Assembly (NCBI GenBank): GCA_964588385.1
Contig: CAZPPG010000008.1
Location: forward strand, 23,958-87,957
Source of the DNA: JAHBWV01 sp964588385
GTDB taxonomy: Bacteria > Planctomycetota > Phycisphaerae > Phycisphaerales > UBA1924
DNA length: 64,000 bases
Reading direction: 5' to 3'
The position numbers and the translations under genes are program-made. Positions 1-8,859 of the stretch are shown here, one piece after another. The notes beneath the pieces are model-generated. The model had not been told where the DNA came from, ran no database searches, and saw nothing but the letters and a program-made list of their open reading frames with translations. The stretch's first letter is position 1. Every line of letters begins with the position of its first letter.

Positions 1-412
1 CCTCGGCGTCGAGGGGGTTGGGCCTGACGAGAGGGGCCAGCTCCTGGTCGCTTGCGGCCGCCAGCACGCTGGTCCAGGCGAGTGCCCGCGCGAGTGGTGT
101 TGCGGCGCGGGCACGAGGCACGCCCAACAGCGGCTCGGCGAGCTCACCCGGCGTCACAATCAGTGGCGGGATGAACGAAGCCCTCCGTCGTGCCGCCTCA
201 TCGACAAGCATGCCCAGCAGCAGCCTTCCCGCCCTTGCTCCGGGTACAACCAGGACACATCGAGAGAGGTCTGCGTCTCGCGACTGTGATTGCGCGAGGT
301 CAAGAACCCACGCCGCCGCGACTGGCAAGAGAGGGGAATCCCACCCCACGAAATGACGATGAGGCACGGGCGTCTCGAAGTCGGCGGTCGATGTGGGGTC
401 GCGGCGTGGCAT
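1..412 (-). CDS. AddB-like helicase/PD-(D/E)XK nuclease, N-terminal part (cut by window edge)
   Basis: This gene reads leftwards and its 3' end lies outside the window, so about 137 codons are visible. From an ATG at 412 the frame stays open to base 1. It contains FVGWDSPLLP (residues about 21-30), LVVPGARAGR (about 54-63) and IVTPGELAEPLLG (about 85-97). That order (a 'GWD-PLL' start, a P-loop-like VVPGxRAGR strand, then a TPG motif) matches the N-terminus of AddB-type proteins that process double-strand breaks with AddA. A GTG at 367 in the same frame is an alternative start; neither has a clear ribosome site. The gene is divergent from the WYL regulator at 568. The family call rests on motif resemblance only, because the nuclease domain is out of view. 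Confidence 0.6.
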   Translation of the reverse strand, partial: MPRRDPTSTADFETPVPHRHFVGWDSPLLPVAAAWVLDLAQSQSRDADLSRCVLVVPGARAGRLLLGMLVDEAARRRASFIPPLIVTPGELAEPLLGVPRARAATPLARALAWTSVLAAASDQELAPLVRPNPLDAE

Positions 413-567
413 ATCTGATCGGGTGTAGCGTACAGGAGGTGTCGGACTGCCGGGAGACTCCATGGCCGGATTGTGGATTTAGCCCAGGTGCGGAGACCGT
501 CGCAGCGCGCCGATCGGCGTGGGAGCGTTGGGCCCGGGTCGACAATAATCGCGGCGGGAGAACTTCC

Positions 568-1557
568 TTGAAACAGAACAGCGATATCCATCGGCTTCTG
601 AAGATTGTGACCATGGTCCAGGGGTCCAAGCCCCTTCCGATCGAGTGGCTCGCGGCGGAACTGGGCGTGAGCGAACGAACGATTTTCCGAGATATCCGGA
701 AGCTGAACGATACCGGCGTTCCCGTGGTGCACGACGATGCGTCGGGCGGGTACCGGGTGGGAACGGGGTTCTTTCTGCCCCCATTGCAGTTGACCGTTGA
801 TGAGACGCTGGCGCTTGCGATCCTGTGCGATGATGTGGCCCAGAAGGAGCAGATCGCCTTTCTTGCTCCGGCGTGGCGGGCCTTGGCAAAGATTGAGGCC
901 CAGCTCCCGCCGGAGACGCGCGCGGAGCTGGATTCGCTGGCGGGCCACGTGGTGGTTCGGACGGCGCAGGCGGATCCTGGCGAAGGCTCTTCGGATGTGT
1001 ATGAACGGATGCGGTCCGCGATCGCCTCACGCCGGGCATTGCGATGCGAGTATGAGTCTCCGGCGAGCATGGCCCGGAACGAGCAGGCGGCACGCGAGAC
1101 ATTCCAGTTCGAGCCATATGCGCTTCTGTTCTCGGTGCGTGCCTGGTATGCACTGGGTCGCCGCGATGGTCGCGAGGGAGTGCGATGTCTCAAGCTGTCA
1201 CGGTTCACGAGGGTTGCGCCCACAGACGTGCCTTACGAGATTCCCGAGGGGTTTACCGTTGAGAAACATCTTGGCAACGCGTGGCGTCTGATTCCCGGTC
1301 CCGTGGAGCACGATGTCGTGCTGAGGTTCGAGTCGCCGATCAGCGAGACGGTGGCGGACACTCGATGGCACCCCACGCAAGTGATCGAACACGACGAAGA
1401 CGGCTCGATCACGATGCGGGTGCGGGTTGCGGGGCTCGACGAGATCGTGTGGTGGGTCCTGTCGATGGGGCCGAGTTGCCGGGTGGTTGAGCCGCGTGAG
1501 TTGGCGGACCGGGTGCGGGATCTTGCCGCGCGAACGGCTGCGATGTACCCGATCTGA
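568..1557 (+). CDS. WYL-domain transcriptional regulator (YafY/DeoR-like HTH)
   Basis: Likely DNA-binding regulator of 329 residues. Residues 1-60 form a winged helix of the HTH_11 type: helix, then ELGVSERTIFRDIRKL, then GGYRVG in the wing. The middle carries a WYL domain, with the signature RAWYALGRR at about residues 189-197, and the C-terminus fits the WCX extension. I chose the TTG at 568 because GGGAG lies 7 bases upstream and because the next in-frame ATG (613) would remove the first HTH helix; the frame is open much further upstream but without plausible protein. WYL domains are thought to bind nucleic acid or nucleotide ligands and often control DNA-damage or phage-defence genes. The divergent AddB-like gene is a reasonable but untested target. 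Confidence 0.85.
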   Translation: MKQNSDIHRLLKIVTMVQGSKPLPIEWLAAELGVSERTIFRDIRKLNDTGVPVVHDDASGGYRVGTGFFLPPLQLTVDETLALAILCDDVAQKEQIAFLAPAWRALAKIEAQLPPETRAELDSLAGHVVVRTAQADPGEGSSDVYERMRSAIASRRALRCEYESPASMARNEQAARETFQFEPYALLFSVRAWYALGRRDGREGVRCLKLSRFTRVAPTDVPYEIPEGFTVEKHLGNAWRLIPGPVEHDVVLRFESPISETVADTRWHPTQVIEHDEDGSITMRVRVAGLDEIVWWVLSMGPSCRVVEPRELADRVRDLAARTAAMYPI

Positions 1558-1811
1558 CGGGACTGGTCACCAAGCGACGAGATCATTGGCCGCATGAGCG
1601 TGCCGACCGTGGAGAAGCACCTGGAGAGCGCCCTCCACATGCCGGGTGAAGAAAGGCGCACATCGGCAGTGATGGCTCTGGAGGCGATGCGATTGGCCGG
1701 GCCTTCAGATTGGTCTTTGATCTGGGGGAGCCGTACGGGCGGTCTTCAGCCTGCAATAATGCCGGTGAAGCGATTCGGCATTTGGACTCGATCAATATCG
1801 GAGGTCATGCC

Positions 1812-2513
1812 ATGCGTCTTGCCAGACTTATCGGCGTCGGAGCGGTCGGCATCGTGGGATTCGCGGGAGCCGCGACGCTGCTCGAGGATCGAGTGGGTGA
1901 TCCGTACCCCCTCCGCGATTGTCCCGTCGCGTACCACGAGATCGGGCAGAATCAGGACCCGGTGGTGCGCGTCTACGAGGGGCGTGAAGTGCGATTCTGC
2001 TGCGAGGATTGCGTGGGCGCATTTGAGGAGGATCTGAAGGCCTCTTTCGCCGAAGTCGACAAGGAGATCATCGCCAGCCAGAAGCCGTTCTACCCGGGCA
2101 TGCTCTGCTTGGTTTCCGATGAAGAGCTCGGCTCGATGGGCGAGCCCATCGACTTGGTTTGGAACAATCGGCTTGTTCGGTTCTGTTGCAAAGGCTGCGT
2201 GAAGACGTTCCAGAAGGATCCGCAGGCGGTCATTGCGGAACTTGACGAGGCCGTGAAGAACGCACAGCGGGCCGAGTACCCATTGAAGACGTGCCTCATT
2301 GCCGGCGAGGAACTGGGAGGCATGGGAGAACCGACCGAACTGGTCGTCGGGAACCGGCTGGTCCGCTTCTGCTGCGAGGGGTGCGAAGGCGAGTTTCTCA
2401 AGAACCCCGGGTTCCATCTGGCAAAGCTTGACGAAGCGTGGAAGGCCACGAAGCCGGAGATGTTCGCGAAGCCGGACGACAGCGCCAAAGCCGCGGAGCC
2501 GGAGAAGAAGTAA
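1812..2513 (+). CDS. Exported protein with three TRASH/YHS-like cysteine repeats
   Basis: A 233-residue protein starting at an ATG preceded by GGAGG seven bases upstream. An N-terminal hydrophobic segment (residues about 4-22, rich in G, A and V) looks like a signal peptide or anchor. Three tandem repeats of about 60 residues follow. Each has an early Cys (DCPVA, LCLVS, TCLIA), a beta segment, then RFCCxxC (RFCCEDC, RFCCKGC, RFCCEGC) and a helix beginning with F/Q and ending LDEA or VDKE. This resembles TRASH/YHS metal-binding modules, which hold copper or other soft metals with cysteines. The charged tail is rich in Lys and Ala. No metal transporter lies next to it, so its metal and role are open. 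Confidence 0.7.
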   Translation: MRLARLIGVGAVGIVGFAGAATLLEDRVGDPYPLRDCPVAYHEIGQNQDPVVRVYEGREVRFCCEDCVGAFEEDLKASFAEVDKEIIASQKPFYPGMLCLVSDEELGSMGEPIDLVWNNRLVRFCCKGCVKTFQKDPQAVIAELDEAVKNAQRAEYPLKTCLIAGEELGGMGEPTELVVGNRLVRFCCEGCEGEFLKNPGFHLAKLDEAWKATKPEMFAKPDDSAKAAEPEKK

Positions 2514-2586
2514 CTCCGGGCGAGGCTGGGGGGGTCCCCGCTTCGGGTTGCAGGAGGCGCACCGACGCGCCTTGCGTTACACTGGG

Positions 2587-2603
2587 CCTCCAACAGTTGG
2601 AGG
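2587..2603 (+). promoter_or_regulatory. 17-bp palindrome covering the ribosome site of the esterase gene
   Basis: CCTCCAAC-A-GTTGGAGG is a perfect inverted repeat with 8-base arms. Its right arm contains the TTGGAGG that should serve as Shine-Dalgarno for the ATG at 2609. In RNA it could fold as a 6-bp stem with a 5-base loop that hides the ribosome site; as DNA it could be an operator. The function is inferred. Confidence 0.35.
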
Positions 2604-2608
2604 GTCCC

Positions 2609-5600
2609 ATGTCAAGTCTGATCGCACGCTCATTCGTCCTCGCCGCTGCACTCGGCGCGTCTTCTTTCCCGGCGGTGGCGGACGTCGGAATGCCCGCGAT
2701 TTTCGGCGACGGCATGGTGCTCCAACGCGATGCCCACGTGCCGATCTGGGGGTGGGCCTCTCCCGGAGAGGCCGTGAAGGTGACCGGATCATGGGCGGGC
2801 GATGCGATCGCCGAAGTTGTCGCCGACGCACACGGGCGCTGGACCGCGAAGCTCCGCACGCCCGAGTCCGCCGCGCCCGCGACCCTGACCGTGCAGGGCA
2901 ACACGACCAAGACATTCAAGGACGTTCTGATCGGAGAGGTGTGGGTTTGCTCCGGCCAGTCCAACATGGAGTGGCCCCTTGCCGCGACTGCAGGCGCTGA
3001 AGCCGAGATCGCCCGGGCCGCCGATCCCATGGTCCGGCTCTTCACGGTCAAGAACACCATTTCGCTCCATCCGCAGTTGGACTGCGATGGTGCATGGACC
3101 GAGTGCTCCCCCGAGTCGGCGCAGCGTTTCTCAGCCGTCGGCTACTACTTCGCGCGGGAACTGGCGGCGCGTCTGAACGTTCCTGTCGGCGTTATCAGCG
3201 CGGATTGGGGTGGGACGCCGGCCCAGGCCTGGTCGAGCGAGCAGACCCTGTTGAGCTTCCCGGAGTTCGCGTCCGAGATGCAGTTCATCGCAAAGGCTAA
3301 GGACCCGGAGACGAGGGCGTCGGTCACCGAAGGATGGGAGCAGCGATGGTGGGATGCGCTTGATCAGCCCGGACCAAAGCGTCAGCCCCGGTCGTGGACC
3401 ACAGAAGCGTTCGACGACAAGTCGTGGAGCCCGATGGCCGTGCCCGGGGCGTTTGCGGGAGAGCTCGGTGGCCATGACGGGATCGTGTACTTCCGTCGCA
3501 CGATCGACCTGCCGGCGGAGTTCGCTGGCGCGGGAGGCGGCGGTTCCGGGCGCCTGAGTCTCGGGCCGATCGATGATCGCGACACGGTCTGGATCAATGG
3601 GAAGCTTGTGGGCTCAACCCATGTGGACGGGAAGTGGGCCGAGCCGCGGGTGTACGAGATCCCGGCCGGCTTGCTGAAGGCAGGCCGCAACGTGATCGCG
3701 GTTCGTGTGCTTGACACCGCCGGCTTGGGAGCACTCGGCTTCGCGAGCGGCAAGTCGTACGACATGTCGCTCACCGTTGGTCTTGGACCGTCAGAGCGGT
3801 CGCTGTCGATCGCTGGGGACTGGAAGTACGCCGCGGGCCCGGCCGTGCGGGAACTGCCCGCGTTGACGAGTGCACCGCAGATTGGACCGGGGACGCCGAC
3901 AACGCTGTACAACGGGATGATCGCGCCGCTCGTGCCGTACACGATTCGCGGAGCGATCTGGTATCAGGGTGAATCGAACATCGGCAATGCGCCGCTTTAC
4001 GGGCGCCTCTTTCCTGCGATGATCGAGGGATGGCGCAAGGCCTGGGGGCAGGGCGACTTTCCCTTCTACTTCGTTCAGATCGCTCCATATCGCTACGCGG
4101 GCGTCAACCCGAACCTTGTCGCCGAGCTGCGTGAATCACAGCAGAAGTCTCTGGCCACCGGCAACACAGGGATGGCCGTCACGCTCGACATCGGCAACCC
4201 GGCAGATATTCACCCGACCAATAAGAAAGACGTTGCGTCGCGGCTCGCAGCGATCGCGCTCTCAAAGACGTATGGCCAGCCGGGGGTCGAATGGTCCGGT
4301 CCCATGTTCACCGGCGTGACCGCGACTGGGCCGGAGCTTCGGATTCGCTTCGATCACAATGAGGGCATGACGCTCCGAGAGAGCGCAGTCCCGCAGTTCT
4401 GGATCGCGGGCGCGGACAAGACGTTCCGACCCGCCCGCGCCAGGGTCGACGGAGATTCGGTCATCCTCTCGCACCCGGACGTTTCGGCGCCAGTGGCGGC
4501 GAGATACGCGTGGTCATCGTCGCCCGAAGGCGTTCTGTTCGGCGCCACCGGACTGCCCGCGGCTCCGTTCCGCACCGACGAGTGGAGCGCGGCGGAAGTT
4601 TCTTTCGCGGATGAGGGTCGGACCAGCCACCTGACGACCGAGCCCGGATTCGTGCCGCTGTTCAACGGCAAGGATCTTGAAGGGTGGACAAACGTCAACT
4701 GTGCGAGTTCCACGTGGCAGGTTCGCGAGGGCATGATCGTCTGCTCGGGTCTCCCGACGGGCCTTCTCCGCACCCGTCGCCAATACGAGAACTTCGTGAT
4801 GGAGATCGAGTTTCGGCATATGCGCCCCGGGGGCAACGCGGGCATTTTCGTCTGGTCGGATCCGATTCCCGTCACCGGCCAGCCGTTTACGCGGTCCGTG
4901 GAGGTGCAGGTGATGGACGGCTTGCAAGGAGACTGGTACACCAGCGACGGCGACATCTTTCCCATCTGGGGCGCGGTCATGAAGCCGGAGAACGGCCGGG
5001 GGAATGGCAGCCGCGCCTTCCCGACCGAGAGGCGCATGAACCCCTCACCGGACTGGAACCATTACCGGATCACGTGCAACAACGGCGAGATCTCTCTTGC
5101 GGTCAATGGAAAGGTCGTCACGCGAGGCAGCCAGATCTCGCCGCGAAAGGGCTACATCTGCCTGGAGTCAGAGGGCTCCGAGGTTCACTTCCGCAACCTG
5201 ACGATCAAGGAGCTTCCGGCCTCGCCAACGCCCCTCTCGGAGGCCGATGTCGCGCTGCTGGATGAGGGATTCGTGCCGCTCTACAACGGCGTGGATCTCG
5301 AAGGGTGGAAGAAGAACCCGGCGAACGATGGCCATTGGATCGCGAACGACTACGTGCTCTCGTACGACGGCAAGGGTGATCACCTCTGGTCGGAAAGGTC
5401 ATACAAGGACTTCGTGCTCATCGCTGACTGGCGGTGGAGCGGGCCCACGCGCGAGGTGGAGCGTCCGGTGATTCTTCCCGACGGCACTCACAAGGTTGAC
5501 GCCCAGGGCATCGCCGTCAACGCGCCCGTGAAGGAAGCGGGAGATAGCGGCATCTACCTCCGAGGCAGCGACAAGAGTCAGGTCAACATCTGGTGCTGGC

Positions 5601-5881
5601 CCATCGGATCGGGCGAGGTCTATGGCTACCGCACGGACACATCGATGGCCCCGGAGGTGCGCGCCGCGGTCACTCCGCGCGAGAACGCCGACGCGCCCAT
5701 CGGCGAGTGGAATCGATTTGTGATCACCATGAAGGGTGAGTTGCTCACGGTTGAGCTGAACGGAAGGGTCGTTGTCGACGGGGCGAGATTGCCGGGCGTT
5801 CCGGCCGAGGGACCGATCGCATTGCAGCACCATGGCGATCCGATCCAGTTTGCCAACGTGTATATCCGTGAGATCAAGTGA
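2609..5881 (+). CDS. Sialate O-acetylesterase (SGNH/SASA) fused to two DUF1080 domains
   Basis: Secreted 1090-residue enzyme that probably deacetylates sialic-acid-type or other acetylated sugars. A signal peptide covers residues 1-24. The SGNH esterase part has the nucleophile motif CSGQSNM (114-120, Ser118), YQGESN (near 450) and the acid/base block DIHPTNK (near 534). A jelly-roll (ending VYFRRTIDL) interrupts it, as is usual for SASA enzymes. Two DUF1080 (3-keto-disaccharide hydrolase/LamG-like) domains follow, beginning PLFNGKDLEGW (about 680) and PLYNGVDLEGW (about 890). The ATG at 2609 has TTGGAGG upstream. The next gene also has two DUF1080 domains and is probably cotranscribed. DUF1080 domains are widespread in planctomycetes and are linked to polysaccharide breakdown; which reaction they perform here is not visible. 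Confidence 0.9.
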   Translation: MSSLIARSFVLAAALGASSFPAVADVGMPAIFGDGMVLQRDAHVPIWGWASPGEAVKVTGSWAGDAIAEVVADAHGRWTAKLRTPESAAPATLTVQGNTTKTFKDVLIGEVWVCSGQSNMEWPLAATAGAEAEIARAADPMVRLFTVKNTISLHPQLDCDGAWTECSPESAQRFSAVGYYFARELAARLNVPVGVISADWGGTPAQAWSSEQTLLSFPEFASEMQFIAKAKDPETRASVTEGWEQRWWDALDQPGPKRQPRSWTTEAFDDKSWSPMAVPGAFAGELGGHDGIVYFRRTIDLPAEFAGAGGGGSGRLSLGPIDDRDTVWINGKLVGSTHVDGKWAEPRVYEIPAGLLKAGRNVIAVRVLDTAGLGALGFASGKSYDMSLTVGLGPSERSLSIAGDWKYAAGPAVRELPALTSAPQIGPGTPTTLYNGMIAPLVPYTIRGAIWYQGESNIGNAPLYGRLFPAMIEGWRKAWGQGDFPFYFVQIAPYRYAGVNPNLVAELRESQQKSLATGNTGMAVTLDIGNPADIHPTNKKDVASRLAAIALSKTYGQPGVEWSGPMFTGVTATGPELRIRFDHNEGMTLRESAVPQFWIAGADKTFRPARARVDGDSVILSHPDVSAPVAARYAWSSSPEGVLFGATGLPAAPFRTDEWSAAEVSFADEGRTSHLTTEPGFVPLFNGKDLEGWTNVNCASSTWQVREGMIVCSGLPTGLLRTRRQYENFVMEIEFRHMRPGGNAGIFVWSDPIPVTGQPFTRSVEVQVMDGLQGDWYTSDGDIFPIWGAVMKPENGRGNGSRAFPTERRMNPSPDWNHYRITCNNGEISLAVNGKVVTRGSQISPRKGYICLESEGSEVHFRNLTIKELPASPTPLSEADVALLDEGFVPLYNGVDLEGWKKNPANDGHWIANDYVLSYDGKGDHLWSERSYKDFVLIADWRWSGPTREVERPVILPDGTHKVDAQGIAVNAPVKEAGDSGIYLRGSDKSQVNIWCWPIGSGEVYGYRTDTSMAPEVRAAVTPRENADAPIGEWNRFVITMKGELLTVELNGRVVVDGARLPGVPAEGPIALQHHGDPIQFANVYIREIK

Positions 5882-5939
5882 TTGATGAGCGGGTGTGTCG
5901 CCGCGGCAGAGGCGCACCCACCGAACCCAGGAGTGTCCG

Positions 5940-7223
5940 ATGATCGAGCGAGTGGTGTTGACGTCCCTGCTCTCCCTGTCCGCCTGTGCGGTGGCGATGG
6001 CCCAGCCCGGTCAGATTCGACATGACGGCACAGTTCCCAGCGCCTCGAGTGGTGGGGGAGGCGTGGCGTCTGCATCACGCCAGGCAACGGCTGCCCCGCC
6101 CGCTTCGACGGGCGAGGGGTGGGTCGAGCTCTTTAACGGCGAGGATCTCACCGGATGGACCACATGGGGCGAAGAAGGTTCGTGGGCGGCGGTCGATGGC
6201 GAGCTCTGCGCGGTCAAGCCCGGCAAGGGATGGTGGCTGCGCACCACCAGGATGTATCGCGATTTCGAGCTGACCCTTGAGTTTGTGCTTCCGCCCGGCG
6301 GCAACAGCGGCGTTGGTCTCCGCGGGTCGAACAATGGCGATCCGGCGTTCACGGGAATGGAGATCCAGGTCTTCGATTCGTTCGGCAAGCCGCTGGCTGA
6401 CGGCGTGTGCGGAGCGGTCTACAACGCAATCCCGCCCAGAGTGCAGGCCTGCCGGCCAGCCGGTGAGTGGAACGCCTATCACATCTCGCTGGTTGGCGAC
6501 ACCCTCAACGTCTGGTTGAACGGCGTCAAGATTCACGACAACGAGAAGCTTGACGAACGGGGTCACGTCCACACCAAGGACAATCCGAGCCCGCTCAACG
6601 CACGACTGACCACGGGGTACATCTCCCTCCAAGATCATGGCGATGCGGTCCGCTACCGCAACATCCGCATCAAGGATCTTTCGCCGGATCCCGACCGCGA
6701 GGGCTACACCCACCTGATCACCCCCGATCTCGCGGGGTGGGTCAAGCGCGGCGCGGGCAACTGGTCCGTTGAAGACGGCACGCTGGTCGGCACCGACGGT
6801 CCCGGGCACCTCTTCACGGAGAAGCGGTACCGCAACTATGAGCTTCGCGCGCTTGTCCGGGTGAACGAGCGAGGCAACAGCGGGATCTACTTCCGCGTGG
6901 TGCCGCGCACGGAGGATCCGAACTCATGGCCCCTGGGGTACGAGGCACAGGTTGATAACCACGACATGAAGAACTATACGGGTTCACTGTACAACCGCGT
7001 GCTGGCCTCGAAGCTTCTGACCCGCGACGGCGCCTGGTTCGACTATCGCGTGAGAGCGGTTGGCGACCATATTCAGACCTGGATCAACGGCGTGCTGATG
7101 ACCGACTCGAGGCAGACCGACTTCGCAACGGGCTTCATCGCGCTTCAGACGCACCATGTTGGGAATCGGATCGAGTGGCGCGACCTGCGTATCTGGCCGC
7201 TTTCGGACGACGCCAAGGACTAA
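5940..7223 (+). CDS. Exported protein with two DUF1080 domains
   Basis: A 427-residue secreted protein with a signal peptide ending near AMAQ (residue about 21), followed by a Gly/Ser/Ala-rich linker. Domain 1 (about 58-245) starts with ELFNGEDLTGW and has PPGGNSGVGLRGS, the 'GNSG' loop typical of the family, and MEIQVFD. Domain 2 (about 255-427) starts near DLAGWVKRG and repeats the pattern with ERGNSGIYFR. The ATG at 5940 has AGGAG six bases upstream, 58 bases after the SASA-DUF1080 gene, so the two likely form one unit for degrading complex carbohydrate outside the cytoplasm. DUF1080 members include 3-keto-disaccharide hydrolases; the exact substrate cannot be told. Confidence 0.85.
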   Translation: MIERVVLTSLLSLSACAVAMAQPGQIRHDGTVPSASSGGGGVASASRQATAAPPASTGEGWVELFNGEDLTGWTTWGEEGSWAAVDGELCAVKPGKGWWLRTTRMYRDFELTLEFVLPPGGNSGVGLRGSNNGDPAFTGMEIQVFDSFGKPLADGVCGAVYNAIPPRVQACRPAGEWNAYHISLVGDTLNVWLNGVKIHDNEKLDERGHVHTKDNPSPLNARLTTGYISLQDHGDAVRYRNIRIKDLSPDPDREGYTHLITPDLAGWVKRGAGNWSVEDGTLVGTDGPGHLFTEKRYRNYELRALVRVNERGNSGIYFRVVPRTEDPNSWPLGYEAQVDNHDMKNYTGSLYNRVLASKLLTRDGAWFDYRVRAVGDHIQTWINGVLMTDSRQTDFATGFIALQTHHVGNRIEWRDLRIWPLSDDAKD

Positions 7224-7249
7224 AGGAGCGGGGGCCGGGCCCGGCCGGG

Positions 7250-7912
7250 TCACGATTCGTGCAGGTCCAGACCGCGCAGCGCTGCGCGCATCTGGGAAGC
7301 GGTGTCGCCGGTGTGATCGATCTGGTGAGCATACCACCCCGCGGCCCGCGCGCCGCTGACGTTCTCCGGCAGGTCGTCGAAGAAAAGAATCTGGCTCGGC
7401 CCGAAGCCGCTCTCGCGCTCGAACGCGCGATAGATGTCCAGGTGCGGCTTCGCAAGTCTCAGGATATGGCTCGCGTGCTTGTGGGTCAGAAGGCCGATGG
7501 TTGGAAAGTCCGCCGCCGCGGAAGCTGAGGGCATATGACGTAGCCAGTGCCGATGGCTGGTATTGGAGAGCAGCCCCGTCTGCACGCGTCCCGCGCCGTT
7601 GAGTTCCTGAATGAGCTCGCGAACCCCTGCGTACTCGCTGACGAGCCACGCGTCGTGGATGCGGATTACCTCATCGACGGAGTAGAGGCCCGATGTCGTG
7701 GCCGCGACCGCTTGAAAGAACGAGTCGCAGTCGATCATGCCGGTCTGGTAGAGCTCATTGAGGCGCCGACGCTCCATGGTCATCGTCTCGCCCCCCGGAC
7801 GCTCCCGATGTGGCACGCCGGCGCGGGCGCAGCCCTCTTCCCACGATCGACAGATCTGGAGGATGACGCCCCCCCAGTCGAACACGACAGCCTTGATCCC
7901 TTGATCGCTCAT
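7250..7912 (-). CDS. HAD-superfamily phosphatase
   Basis: A 220-residue cytoplasmic hydrolase with all four HAD motifs: VVFDWGGVI (residues 9-17, nucleophile Asp), LLSNTS (motif II), AKPHLDIY with the motif III Lys, and LFFDDLPENV (motif IV Asp pair). The helical cap lies between motifs I and II, as in subfamily I enzymes of the YihX/epoxide-hydrolase-N type. The ATG overlaps the stop of the upstream glycosyltransferase-like gene (ATGA), so it is the last gene of the five-gene envelope operon. Its substrate is probably a sugar or nucleotide phosphate, but nothing in the sequence fixes it. Confidence 0.85.
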   Translation of the reverse strand: MSDQGIKAVVFDWGGVILQICRSWEEGCARAGVPHRERPGGETMTMERRRLNELYQTGMIDCDSFFQAVAATTSGLYSVDEVIRIHDAWLVSEYAGVRELIQELNGAGRVQTGLLSNTSHRHWLRHMPSASAAADFPTIGLLTHKHASHILRLAKPHLDIYRAFERESGFGPSQILFFDDLPENVSGARAAGWYAHQIDHTGDTASQMRAALRGLDLHES

Positions 7913-8859
7913 GCGCGAGATGGTCCTTTCTTTCCCACGACGGCGTCACGGACGGCGCGGACGCTCGCCTCGATGCGCCGCCCGATCTGCTTCAGCGGAC
8001 CTCGCGGAGCGCGATAGTACAGAGGCGCGTCGTAGAAGCGATCAAGACCCTTCCTGGCCCGGAACGCGCGCCGGATCCGGAGCAGCTCTCGCCCGCGCTT
8101 GTTGATGTGATTGATGGTGTAGCCGATTGATTCGGCGCGTCCGAGTGTGCGGAGGCCGTGATCAAGCACCTGGTGGTGCCAGAGCCACTCAACGAGCATC
8201 CGCTTGAACTTCTCCTCTGTCCGGATCTTCGCCGGATAGTCGCCACGGAAGTTAGATCGCACCAGGTCGCCGATCTGTTCCTCAATCGAGCGTTCAAAGA
8301 CGCTCCGTTTCATGAGCGCGTAGTTCAGACTGGTGAAGTCGTAGACGATGTACGGGCCGTCCCTGCTGATCGCCGGGTTGTCCTGGTGCGAGTGCGTAAT
8401 GGAGAAGACCCCAGGGCGATCGAGTGCCGCGAGGTCTTCCGCGAGCCAGCCGTCAAATCCGCGTCGGAACGGCAGCGTGTCCATCTTGATGAACATCACG
8501 TAGGGGAGGGTGGCAAGGCGACCCGCGCGGTACTCCTGCACATAGCAGCGATCCCGGTGGTTCTCAAAGTGGCCGGGCGTGAGCAGTTCCAACCGATCGA
8601 TGAGTCCCTCGTTCAGCATCCGTGTCAATCGGCGGACCGTGGATGGCGGTGAGCCCCCGTCGACATAGACGATCTCTCCCGGCCGCCCTCCGATGAACTC
8701 AACCCAATCCCGGAGAACAGGCCGGAGCTCAACACCGTCACGGAACCCGGAGATCGCCAGCGAGACCGATTCCCACGGCCGCGCAGGATTGAATACGCAC
8801 GGCGCGTTCCCGGGCACTTCGGGCCATGTGTCTTGGCGTGTCGAGTGAGACTCAGGCAT
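7909..8859 (-). CDS. Glycosyltransferase-like protein (GT-A type)
   Basis: A 316-residue cytoplasmic protein. The N-terminal half has the alternating strands of a GT-A fold: SLAISGFRDG, then EIVYVDGGS, then LELLTPG, then MFIKMDTLPFRRGFDGWL, where the MDT stands where a DxD-like metal site would be. No transmembrane segment is seen and the C-terminal third is Arg/Lys-rich, which suggests peripheral membrane contact. It starts inside the 3' end of the methyltransferase gene (8-base overlap) and is coupled to the HAD gene by ATGA. Placement after lpxA suggests work on lipopolysaccharide or another surface glycan. I do not recognise a specific family, so the glycosyltransferase call is tentative. 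Confidence 0.55.
   Translation of the reverse strand: MPESHSTRQDTWPEVPGNAPCVFNPARPWESVSLAISGFRDGVELRPVLRDWVEFIGGRPGEIVYVDGGSPPSTVRRLTRMLNEGLIDRLELLTPGHFENHRDRCYVQEYRAGRLATLPYVMFIKMDTLPFRRGFDGWLAEDLAALDRPGVFSITHSHQDNPAISRDGPYIVYDFTSLNYALMKRSVFERSIEEQIGDLVRSNFRGDYPAKIRTEEKFKRMLVEWLWHHQVLDHGLRTLGRAESIGYTINHINKRGRELLRIRRAFRARKGLDRFYDAPLYYRAPRGPLKQIGRRIEASVRAVRDAVVGKKGPSRA

Noticed and set aside
7233..7246. GGCCGGGCCCGGCC palindrome between convergent genes
   Set aside because: Has no loop or T-run and such GC words are expected by chance here; not called as a terminator.
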